39,601 nucleotides of DNA from Candidatus Latescibacterota bacterium (GTDB lineage Bacteria; Latescibacterota; UBA2968; UBA8231), in NCBI GenBank assembly GCA_009691525.1, contig SICG01000021.1:1-39601 (forward strand), given 5' to 3'. The translations under genes were made by a program, and so were the position numbers. The notes below the pieces were generated by a model that saw only the letters and a list, made by a program, of their open reading frames with translations, was not told the origin of the DNA and made no database searches. Positions 23,921 to 31,297 of the stretch are shown here, piece after piece (position 1 is the first letter of the stretch; every line of letters starts with the position of its first letter).

Positions 23921-24889
23921 ATGAAAGTCAGAGCAGCGCAGCTGGTGGCCCCGAGGAAATGGCAGCTCAGCGAAGAGGAAAAACCCCAGGCCAAACCCGG
24001 CAATATGCTGGTACGCATCCAGCGGGTGGCCATCTGCGGCAGCGACAAGCCCTCCTTCTGCGGTTTCCACGACGCTTATCCCTTGCCCATCGGCAGCACT
24101 GGGCACGAGGGACTGGGGGTGGTGGAGGCCTGTCCTTCGGGGACCTACAAGGAAGGGGAGCGGGTGTTGCTCTCGGGCTTTGACCGGGGGCTTTTCCAGG
24201 AATACGTGCTGGCCAATGACCAGGGCGTGGTGCGTCTGCCCCAGGACTTCGCCCCCGAGATCGTGTTGATGAGCCAACTCCTGGGCACGGTCATCCACAG
24301 CTTCTACAAGCTGGGCAACCTGATCAACCAGCGGGTGGTGGTGGTCGGTCAGGGCGCTGTGGGCCTGCTCTTTAACGCGGTGCTGCGCAACCTGGGCGCC
24401 CGCCAGATCATCGGGGTGGACCTGCTGGACTACCGGCTGGAGTTAGGCCACAGGATGGGTGCCACCCACACCATCAACCCCCACAAACAGTCCCTGGCAG
24501 AAACGGTAGCGCAGATCACCGAGGGGGATCTGGCTGATCTGGTGGTGGAGGCCGTAGGGGAGGAGGAGACCCTCAACCAGATCCACCAACTGGCCCGGCG
24601 CAACGCCTCGGTGATCTGCTTCGGGGTGCCTGACAAGGCTGGGCACGATGGCAGGGTATCGCTGGAGATGATGAGTATGTTCCGCAAGGAACTGCGCCTG
24701 ATCACTTCGGTGGGGCCGGAGCCGTGGAAGGATTATACCATCGCCCGCGACTGGATCGTGCAGGGCCGACTTGACCTGAGCCCCGTCGTCAGCCACGTGC
24801 GCCCCTTCGAGACCATCCAGGAATCCTTTGAGATGGCCTTCGACTATCCCGAAAAGGACAAGGTGATCAAGATCGTGCTGGCGTTCTGA
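23921..24889 (+). CDS. Zinc-type MDR alcohol dehydrogenase lacking the structural zinc lobe
   Basis: The 322-residue product has catalytic-zinc residues C39 (AICGSDK) and H62-E63 (TGHEGLG) but no four-cysteine lobe. The segment between residues 70 and 100 is short. The Rossmann motif is VVVGQGAVGLLFNAVL near residue 138. It resembles small MDR dehydrogenases of sugars and cyclitols (the COG1063 group). The ATG at 23921 follows GAAAGGG; the frame extends 48 bases upstream without a better start. It is divergent from the VOC gene and is followed by repeat R3. Confidence 0.85.
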   Translation: MKVRAAQLVAPRKWQLSEEEKPQAKPGNMLVRIQRVAICGSDKPSFCGFHDAYPLPIGSTGHEGLGVVEACPSGTYKEGERVLLSGFDRGLFQEYVLANDQGVVRLPQDFAPEIVLMSQLLGTVIHSFYKLGNLINQRVVVVGQGAVGLLFNAVLRNLGARQIIGVDLLDYRLELGHRMGATHTINPHKQSLAETVAQITEGDLADLVVEAVGEEETLNQIHQLARRNASVICFGVPDKAGHDGRVSLEMMSMFRKELRLITSVGPEPWKDYTIARDWIVQGRLDLSPVVSHVRPFETIQESFEMAFDYPEKDKVIKIVLAF

Positions 24890-24900
24890 GTGTGGGTGTC

Positions 24901-25090
24901 GTGGAGCGACCCATTCCGACCTTTCCCAAGGCGCGTCCTGCCCACTCGCTCGCTACCCTGCCCCGCCACCCTACCCGCGCAACGCCCCATACATTGGGGC
25001 GTTGCGGGCTCCGCTACCCCACAGCGCTGCCACGCGGACTTCCCTGCCCGACTACTCCCCGGGAAAGGTCTTCAGGGTCATCTCCCCACC
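24901..25090 (-). repeat. Structured intergenic repeat, copy R3 (inverted)
   Basis: Read on the minus strand, this copy follows the same order as R4: GGGGAGATGACCC, a closing-stem arm, AAGTCCGCGTGG, GGGTAGCGGAGC, GGGCAGGACGCGCC, the second stem arm, and GGGTCGCTCC. The closing stem is a perfect 10-base match of GACCTTTCCC (24918-24927) with GGGAAAGGTC (25061-25070). A hairpin with 11-base arms (24979-24989 and 24995-25005, left arm GCAACGCCCCA) is nested inside and is missing from R4. It lies 15 bases from the 3' end of rsgA. Confidence 0.72.
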
Positions 25091-25105
25091 ACTGCTGCGG
25101 TTGCA

Positions 25106-26178
25106 CTATTCCTCAAGAGCATCGGCCAGCAGGTCCTTTCTGACCCGCTTCTTGCCGCTGCTGCTCTTGCGCGTGGCCCGCTCGGCCAGGCGGGCCTTCT
25201 GCTTCTGCCGGCGGGATAGCTTTTCGATCTCGCGCTTCAGCTTGAAGTAGCTCTCCAGCCGCCCTTCCTCCAACCCGCCCCGGTCCACCGCTGCACGCAC
25301 CGCACAGCCCGGCTCCCGCTGGTGCCGGCAGTCGCCAAAACGGCAGCGAGCCGCCAGTTGCTCCACCTCCGCAAACCCCTCGTCCAGATCCTCCTCGTCG
25401 GCCCATAACTGCAACTCGCGCATGCCCGGCGTATCCACGATCAGCCCGCCCTGCGCCAACAGCACCAACTCGCGGTGAGTGGTGGTGTGGCGGCCCCGGC
25501 TGTCGTCCTCCCGCACCGCACTGACCTTCAGTTGTTGACGGCCCAGCAGGCTATTGGTCAACGTGGACTTGCCCACCCCCGAGGAACCCACCACCGCCAC
25601 GGTCCGGCCCGCGCCCAGGTAGGGGCCAGCGCCTCGAGCCCCTGCTCCTCTAGGGCGCTGACCGCATGGACCGGCACCCCAAAGGCGATGGCCTCCACCT
25701 GCGCCACCTGCGCCTCCACCTGAGGGCACTGGTCGGCCTTGTTGAGCACGATGACTGGATCGGCCCCGCTGTCCCAGGCCAGGAGGAGGTAGCGTTCGAG
25801 CCGGCGCAAATTGAAATCCCCATCCAGCCCGTTGACCAGGAAGAGGGTGTCGATATTAGCGGCGATCACCTGCTCGTCGGTGCGCATGCCGGCGGCCCGG
25901 CGGGTGAATTTGCTCTTGCGCGGCAGCAGGGCCTGGATAGTGGCCTTGTCTTCCTCACGGGGTTCCACCCCCACCCAGTCACCCACCGCGGGGAACTCGG
26001 CCGGCGAGCGGGCCGTGTGCCGCCACTTGCCCGGCACCTCAGCCGTCAACTCACCGCTGGCGCTGTACACCACGTAGAGATCGCGGTGCTGGCAGGCCAC
26101 CCGGGCCGGCAGCAGGCCCGCATGGGCTTCAAAGTGCTGCGCAAAAAGGGGGTTCCACCCCAGGTCGTTCAGGTCCAT
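25106..26178 (-). pseudogene. rsgA: Ribosome small-subunit-dependent GTPase RsgA, frameshifted
   Basis: Two overlapping minus-strand frames together make a full RsgA (about 357 residues), the circularly permuted GTPase that helps mature the 30S subunit. The first frame, from ATG 26178, encodes the OB fold, G4 (VLNKAD) and G5 (VSAL). The second encodes G1 (VGSSGVGKST), G3 (DTPG) and the zinc knuckle CRFGDC.H.....C. The frames join at a run of four Gs on the plus strand at 25622-25625 (CCCC on the coding strand): the natural reading EALAPYLGAGRT needs one more base. Both halves are otherwise intact and well conserved. The likely explanations are an assembly or sequencing error in the run, or a recent indel. 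It is flanked by repeats R3 and R4 in opposite orientations. Confidence 0.88.
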
Positions 26179-26255
26179 GTGCGCTTCGCCAGATATAGGG
26201 GACTGTTTCGGATACTCTCCTATACCCCAAACCGGATGCACCATTGTGAAGCGGC

Positions 26256-26442
26256 GGGGAGATGACCCCAGCGTGGGGCCGTCAGAATCAACGCAGCGGC
26301 GGGGAGCGAGCCCTGAAGGTTTTTCCCGGGGAGAGGTCGGGAGGGGAAGTCCGCGTGGTTGGGGGGCCGGGTAGCGGAGCGAAGCGAGCGGGTGGGCAGG
26401 ACGCGCCTGGGGAAAAACCGAAATGGGCCGCTCCCCGACGCG
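26256..26442 (+). repeat. Structured intergenic repeat, copy R4
   Basis: This copy contains GGGGAGATGACCCC, GGGAAGTCCGCGTGG-like sequence, GTAGCGGAGCGAAGCGAGC, GGGCAGGACGCGCC and GGGCCGCTCCCCGACGCG. Its closing stem is a perfect 10-base match of GGTTTTTCCC (26318-26327) with GGGAAAAACC (26410-26419). The same stem in R3 is GACCTTTCCC with GGGAAAGGTC, so three base pairs differ and all remain paired. About 50 bases containing AACGCAGCGGCGGGGAGCGAG are inserted near the left end. It fills the gap between the starts of rsgA and the end of the PhyH gene. Confidence 0.72.
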
Positions 26443-26455
26443 GTCCCCAAACCCG

Positions 26456-27241
26456 CTAGCCCTCCCCCTCCCAATCGACCAGGTACCTGCACAGTTGCTT
26501 CCCCCGCGGCGACATCTTTTCATACAAGGCCCGTGGCAGCGGCGTGCCGATGTCCGGCCGGCGGAACCAGGGCGCGTAGTACCCCGCACTGGTCATGATG
26601 CGCTGCTCGTCGGAATTGTTGGCCGTGCCCCCGTGCCAGCAGCGCACATCGCGCACCACCGCCGTGCCTGCCGGGGCGCAGAGGATGGACCGACGCCAGT
26701 GCTCCGGCTCCTCTTCCAGGGCGGGGGGCCGCAAACGGGTGCGGTGGGTGCCGGGCACAAAACGGATGGCCCCGTTGATCTCCTTGAACTCGGTCATCAG
26801 GAAGTTGATCACGATGAAAGGCGCCGGCACATCCGAGCAGGTGACCTGCCCCAGCGGATCGACGAAGAAATCCCCCATATCCGAATGCAGCTGCTGCATC
26901 TTGGCCCCCGGCACCGAAAAGTCGCCCCCACCACCCATACACATATACCCCTGGCCGCCCCAGATGGCGTCGAGCGTCGGCAACACCGTGGGCAGGTCCA
27001 CCAGCTGTGCCCATTCGGGATGGTGGAGCTGCGGGCCAAAGGAATACCGGGCGTAACCCCGGTTGGCCTGCTCTAGGGGGGCGGCGGCCAACTGTTCGGC
27101 GATCACCCGCTGCGCCCCCTGCTGGGCAAAGACCAGCCGCTGCGGGGTGAGGGCCGCCTTGAGAGCGACGAATCCGTGCTGGTGAAAAAGGGCCGCCGCC
27201 CGCTGGGGCTGAGCGGGGTCTACCAGTTCTACATCCAGCAT
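26456..27241 (-). CDS. Phytanoyl-CoA dioxygenase (PhyH)-family Fe(II)/2-oxoglutarate oxygenase
   Basis: The 261-residue product has the PhyH double-stranded beta-helix. The iron triad is H119-x-D121 in QLHSDMGD and H203 in CWHGGTANNS. R214 in DEQR is the expected 2-oxoglutarate-binding Arg. GAIRFVPGTHRTRL (about residues 158-171) is the usual PGSH-type strand. These enzymes hydroxylate small molecules using O2 and 2-oxoglutarate. Bacterial members act on many substrates, so the phytanoyl name is not informative here. AAAGGAG lies 5 bases before the ATG. It is divergent from the iron-type alcohol dehydrogenase across 251 bases. Confidence 0.88.
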   Translation of the reverse strand: MLDVELVDPAQPQRAAALFHQHGFVALKAALTPQRLVFAQQGAQRVIAEQLAAAPLEQANRGYARYSFGPQLHHPEWAQLVDLPTVLPTLDAIWGGQGYMCMGGGGDFSVPGAKMQQLHSDMGDFFVDPLGQVTCSDVPAPFIVINFLMTEFKEINGAIRFVPGTHRTRLRPPALEEEPEHWRRSILCAPAGTAVVRDVRCWHGGTANNSDEQRIMTSAGYYAPWFRRPDIGTPLPRALYEKMSPRGKQLCRYLVDWEGEG

Positions 27242-27415
27242 AACGCTCCTTTATTCTTTCGATCCAGATGGCCGCGTGTATTAGGGAATATATACCACCA
27301 CAATGCCCTCGCCCACCTGACGACCTCCTTGGCAAAATACTCATTCAACGGAGCGTCTACAATAGTTTTTGTCTTCATCCGTCTTACCTACAGGGCGGTA
27401 TCCTTTCAAAACAGG

Positions 27416-27444
27416 TTGGCAGGGGCCTGCGGGTGTCTTAATTT
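27416..27444 (+). promoter_or_regulatory. Possible sigma70-type promoter for the alcohol dehydrogenase/exporter genes
   Basis: The 251-base divergent gap 27242-27492 is much more A+T-rich than its surroundings and holds no gene. TTGGCA at 27416-27421 is separated by 17 bases from TAATTT at 27439-27444. The -35 match is good and the -10 match is poor. Distance to the ATG at 27493 is plausible for a short leader. A TATATT stretch at about 27289-27294, on either strand, could serve the divergent PhyH gene. Both are guesses from sequence. Confidence 0.25.
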
Positions 27445-27492
27445 TCACCACAGGCAAAACTTATCCACATTATTTCCCGTCCTATTCACACG

Positions 27493-28737
27493 ATGAAACT
27501 CCCCACCGTCCAAGTCAATGAGGAACTGCTGGCCTCCAGCGAGTACTTCGCCGATCCACAGCACCTGCGGGAAGCCTCTGCCTTCTTCAAGTTCGACCAG
27601 CGGCGGGTGGTGCTAGGTCCCGGCGCACTGGACAATCTGGCCGAGGAGTGCCGGCGCCTGAGTTCCGGGCCGGTGTTGCTCTTGAGAGACCCAGGAGTGG
27701 CCTCGCTGGAAGGGACCGTGCGCCAGGCCCTCGAAAAAGGCGGCCTCGCCTTGGCCGGGGTGTACGACCAGGTGGAGAGCAACCCTTCTGTTGCCAGCGT
27801 CGACCGCTGCGCCGCCTTTCTCAGGGAAACCCGCGCTGCGGTGCTCATCGCCCTGGGCGGGGGCAGCACCATCGACACGGCCAAGGCCGCCGCCTGCGTG
27901 GCCGAGGTAGGCGGCTCCATCGCCGACTATGTGGGCTTTGATCTGATTCCCCGGCCCGCTCGCCTGCCCCTCGTCGCTCTGCCCACCACCGCCGGCACCG
28001 GCAGCGAGGCCAGCCGGGTCTCAGTAGTGGCCGACGCCAGCGGCAAGAAAGCAGTGTACAGCGACCACCTCACCCCGCGCGTGGCCCTGGTAGACCCGCA
28101 GTTGAGCGCCGGCATGCCCCCGGGCCTGACCGCCATTACCGGCCTGGACGCCATCGGCCATGCCCTGGAGTGTACCGCCTCCAAAAAGAGCATCCCCCTG
28201 GGCGACGCAGTGGCCCGCGAATCGCTCCGAGCCGGCTGCTCTCACCTGGTGCGCGCCATCACCAACCCAGACGCCGAGGCCCGCTACCAGATGGCCCGCT
28301 GCAGCCTGCTGGCCGGCCTGCTGCTGAGCCCCATCAACACCGGGGCGGCGCACGCCTTGGGATACGGGATCGAAAAACTTTCGCACGAACGCGGGCGGCC
28401 CGTGCCCCACGGGGCGGCCGTGGCCCTGATGCTGCCCGCAGTGATGCGCCACAACCTAAGCGCCGCCGGGGAGCAATATTACTACACCGCAGGTGTGGCC
28501 GGACTGGCCCTGGGCGGCTGCAGCCGCGAAGAGGGTGGCCGGCTAGCCGCCAACTGGATCGACACCCTGCGCCGCCGCCACACCGCCTTCGGCTCACTGC
28601 AGCAGGCCGGGTTGGGGCGGGAGGACATCCCGGCACTGGCCGAGATCGCCCTGGGCATCCGGCGGCTGCTGGACTACAACCCGGTGGAGGTGACCCGGGA
28701 GGACGCGTTCAGGCTCTACGAGGAGGTGTTGCAGTGA
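27493..28737 (+). CDS. Iron-containing (group III) alcohol dehydrogenase
   Basis: The 414-residue product is an Fe-ADH. The NAD(P) motif is GGGSTIDTAKAAA (residues 122-134), followed by TTAGTGSEASR. Predicted metal ligands are D219 and H223 (GLDAIGHALE), H287 (GAAHALGYGI) and H306 (VPHGAAVALMLP). The family includes lactaldehyde/1,3-propanediol reductases, 4-hydroxybutyrate dehydrogenase and phosphonoacetaldehyde-type enzymes. It is separated from the exporter genes by only 10 bases, so they may be co-transcribed, although no functional link is evident. No clear Shine-Dalgarno sequence lies before the ATG. Confidence 0.88.
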   Translation: MKLPTVQVNEELLASSEYFADPQHLREASAFFKFDQRRVVLGPGALDNLAEECRRLSSGPVLLLRDPGVASLEGTVRQALEKGGLALAGVYDQVESNPSVASVDRCAAFLRETRAAVLIALGGGSTIDTAKAAACVAEVGGSIADYVGFDLIPRPARLPLVALPTTAGTGSEASRVSVVADASGKKAVYSDHLTPRVALVDPQLSAGMPPGLTAITGLDAIGHALECTASKKSIPLGDAVARESLRAGCSHLVRAITNPDAEARYQMARCSLLAGLLLSPINTGAAHALGYGIEKLSHERGRPVPHGAAVALMLPAVMRHNLSAAGEQYYYTAGVAGLALGGCSREEGGRLAANWIDTLRRRHTAFGSLQQAGLGREDIPALAEIALGIRRLLDYNPVEVTREDAFRLYEEVLQ

Positions 28738-28747
28738 GAGGTTACCG

Positions 28748-30064
28748 ATGACGGAAACAGCAAAACGCAAACGCAAGAAACGTAGCCTCAAACTCAAGCT
28801 GGTCGTCGCCATTGTGGTTTTAGCCAGCGTCGGCACCGGGGTTTACTTCAAGTTTTTCCGCACCATGCCGGTGGATAAATTTGCCGTCACCCAGGTGGCC
28901 AAAGGCAGCGTGGTCGACAAACTGGCCGAGACCGGCACCATCCAGCTGGTGCGCACCGTGGAGGTGAAATCCACCGTGGCCGGCGAGGTGCGCAAACTAC
29001 CGGTGGAAGCCGGAGACGAGGTGGTGGAAGGCCAGGTCCTGGCCCTCATCGAACCCGATCCCACCCAGTCCCTGCAGCTCTACCAGAAACGCTCGGCCGT
29101 CGACCAGGCTCGCATCCGCCTCAAGGAGCAGGAGCAGGATGTTGCCCGCCGGAAATCACTGTACGAACGCAAGATGTTTTCCACCGAGGAATACGAACGG
29201 GCGGCCAACAACCTCACCCAGACCCGCAACCAGCTGCGCCTGGCCGAACTGGAAGTGGAGGTGCTGGAGGCCAAGGCCAACCTCACCCCCGAGCAGAAAC
29301 ACTCCGATCTCAAGACCGACGAGATCAAGATCATCGCCCCCATCGGTGGGGTGGTGATTCGCCGCGGGGTGGAGATCGGCGAGGTGGTGGCCTCGGGCCT
29401 GTCCTCCTTCACCGGCGGCACCACCATGTTCGAGATCGGCGACCCCAGCCAGATGATCGTCAAGAGCGAGATCAGTGAGGTGGACGTGGGCCGGCTGCAG
29501 GTGGGCCAGCCGGTGGAAATCGTGGCCGATGCCTTCCCCGACACCACGTACCACGGCCGGGTGCGCTGGGTGGCCCCGGTGGGCGAGAAGAAGGCGGGCA
29601 GCACCCTGATCACCTTCGAGACCGAGATCGAATTGCTCGACCACGAACCCCGCCTGCGCCAGGGCATGTCCTGCGATGTGGACATCGTCTTCGCCCGGCA
29701 CGACAGCACCGCCTATCTGCCCGCCGAGGCCGTGCTAGAGGTCTTCCCCGAGGATCAGGAGAAAACCCAGGAAAAGGTCAAAGGGCAGAAAGGCCGCCTG
29801 ATCGCCTACCTGGCCCCTCCCGCACCACCACCAGCCGACAGCGTCGCCAATACCGCCAACGGCCCCCACCCGACCCCAGCCGACAGCCTGGCCCTCGACC
29901 AGTTCACCGAGGTGGAGCTGAAGGTCGGCATCGAGACCTCTACCCGGACCGAGATCCTCACCGGTCTGGCAGCGGGCGACCGGGTGGCGGCCAACGCCCA
30001 GCAACTCCGCGACAAGAAAACGGGCAAGGTTGCCGCGCCCAAGCCGGTTGAGGAAGGGAACTGA
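28748..30064 (+). CDS. MacA/HlyD-type periplasmic adaptor subunit of an ABC exporter
   Basis: The 438-residue product has a basic N-terminus, one membrane segment (about residues 17-37, LVVAIVVLASVGTGVYF) and a periplasmic body. The lipoyl-like half motifs appear as VEVKSTVAGEVRKLPVEAGDEVVEGQVLALIEPD (residues 75 onward). A helical hairpin follows at about 110-180, then a beta-barrel segment with IIAPIGGVVIRRGVEIGEVV. A Pro/Ala-rich insert near residues 355-380 is unusual. GAGAGG precedes the ATG. It leads a four-gene unit with two permeases and an ATPase. No TolC-type outer-membrane gene is in the window. Confidence 0.88.
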   Translation: MTETAKRKRKKRSLKLKLVVAIVVLASVGTGVYFKFFRTMPVDKFAVTQVAKGSVVDKLAETGTIQLVRTVEVKSTVAGEVRKLPVEAGDEVVEGQVLALIEPDPTQSLQLYQKRSAVDQARIRLKEQEQDVARRKSLYERKMFSTEEYERAANNLTQTRNQLRLAELEVEVLEAKANLTPEQKHSDLKTDEIKIIAPIGGVVIRRGVEIGEVVASGLSSFTGGTTMFEIGDPSQMIVKSEISEVDVGRLQVGQPVEIVADAFPDTTYHGRVRWVAPVGEKKAGSTLITFETEIELLDHEPRLRQGMSCDVDIVFARHDSTAYLPAEAVLEVFPEDQEKTQEKVKGQKGRLIAYLAPPAPPPADSVANTANGPHPTPADSLALDQFTEVELKVGIETSTRTEILTGLAAGDRVAANAQQLRDKKTGKVAAPKPVEEGN

Positions 30065-30067
30065 ACC

Positions 30068-31297
30068 GTGGTTTTCTACGAGCCCATCGCCGTGGGGCTG
30101 GCGCAGCTGCGGGCCAACAAGCTGCGTTCCCTGCTCACCCTGTTGGGCATCGTCATCGGGGTGTCCTCGGTGATCGGCATCGTCTCCCTGGGCGAGGGGC
30201 TGCGGGTCACGATCCTGGGGGACTTCGTCCAGCAAGGGGGCGCCACCGCCGTGCTGGTCAGCCCACCCGAACAGTGGGTGCGCAAGCAGGGCCGCTGGGT
30301 GCAGCGGTCCTGGCAAGAACACCTCAGCTCCGACGACCTGGCCGCCATCCGCGAGGAGACTGACCAGCTCCGCGCCGCCCTGCCCGGGGTGATGGGCATG
30401 GGCGAGGCGCGCCACGGCAAGTCCACCACCAGCGCCCGCTACACCGGCACTTCTGCCGAATACGCCGAAGGCTTCAAATGGCCAGTGGAAATTGGCCGGC
30501 ACCTCACTGAGGACGATGTGCGCTACGCCCGCCGAGTGTGTGTGATCGGCCACCAGATCCTCAAGGATTTATTCCAGGACCAGCCCGCCGTCGGCGAGGA
30601 GATCGAACTCAGCGGCGACCGCTACGAGGTGGTCGGTGTCCTGGAACCGCGCATCCGCTTCGGCCGGGAACAGGGCAGCGAGATCCTCATCCCCTACACC
30701 ACCGCCCAACTGCGCCTCACCGGCAACCGCTACTTGCAGGGCATCACCCTCTGGGCCGGCAAGTTGGAGGCGGTCAACCAACTGGCCGACGCCGTGCGCC
30801 GGGTGCTGCGCGGCCGCCACGAACACGGGTCTGAATTCAGGGTGCGCACCGGCGAGAAGCAGATGGAGCAAGTAAACAACATCGTCGGCATCATGAAGAT
30901 GGTGGCCGGGGGCATCGCCGGCATCTCGCTGCTGGTGGGCGGCATCGGCATCATGAACATCATGCTGGTGTCAGTGGCCGAGCGCACCCGCGAGATCGGC
31001 ATCCGCAAGGCCCTGGGCGCCAAGCCGCGCCACATCCTTTTCCAATTCGTGGTCGAGGCCCTGGTGCTCAGCCTGGCCGGCGGGGCTATCGGCATCTTCG
31101 CCGGCATAGGCTTTGGCGTGGGCATCGGCGCCCTCATCCATAAATTCGCCCCGGGCTCCCCCTTCAGCAGCGTGGTTTCCCTGGGCTCCGTCCTGGGGGC
31201 CACCAGCACCTCCCTGGTGGTGGGTCTCTTCTTTGGTATTTATCCGGCCTGGCGGGCCTCACGCCTGGATCCGGTGGAAGCGCTGCGCTACGAATGA
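30068..31297 (+). CDS. MacB-type ABC transporter permease, first copy
   Basis: The 409-residue product starts at GTG 30068, 3 bases after the adaptor stop. An N-terminal membrane helix (about residues 20-45, RSLLTLLGIVIGVSSVIGIVS) is followed by a large periplasmic MacB_PCD domain and a C-terminal FtsX domain with three membrane helices. The coupling-helix signature TREIGIRKALGAKPRH joins the permease to the ATPase. Unlike E. coli MacB, no ATPase domain is attached. Its closest relative in the window is the next gene, with which it overlaps by 4 bases. Substrates of such exporters include lipopeptides, macrolides and heme; none can be chosen here. Confidence 0.9.
   Translation: MVFYEPIAVGLAQLRANKLRSLLTLLGIVIGVSSVIGIVSLGEGLRVTILGDFVQQGGATAVLVSPPEQWVRKQGRWVQRSWQEHLSSDDLAAIREETDQLRAALPGVMGMGEARHGKSTTSARYTGTSAEYAEGFKWPVEIGRHLTEDDVRYARRVCVIGHQILKDLFQDQPAVGEEIELSGDRYEVVGVLEPRIRFGREQGSEILIPYTTAQLRLTGNRYLQGITLWAGKLEAVNQLADAVRRVLRGRHEHGSEFRVRTGEKQMEQVNNIVGIMKMVAGGIAGISLLVGGIGIMNIMLVSVAERTREIGIRKALGAKPRHILFQFVVEALVLSLAGGAIGIFAGIGFGVGIGALIHKFAPGSPFSSVVSLGSVLGATSTSLVVGLFFGIYPAWRASRLDPVEALRYE

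Noticed and set aside
24901-26442. rsgA with flanking repeats as a composite transposon
   Set aside because: The repeats encode no transposase, no target duplication is visible, and two other copies lie in ordinary gaps without flanking a gene.
27461-27469. Perfect DnaA-box sequence TTATCCACA upstream of the iron-type alcohol dehydrogenase
   Set aside because: Only one box is present, with no dnaA, dnaN or gyrase genes or repeated boxes nearby; one chance match in about 40 kb is not surprising, so no origin is claimed.
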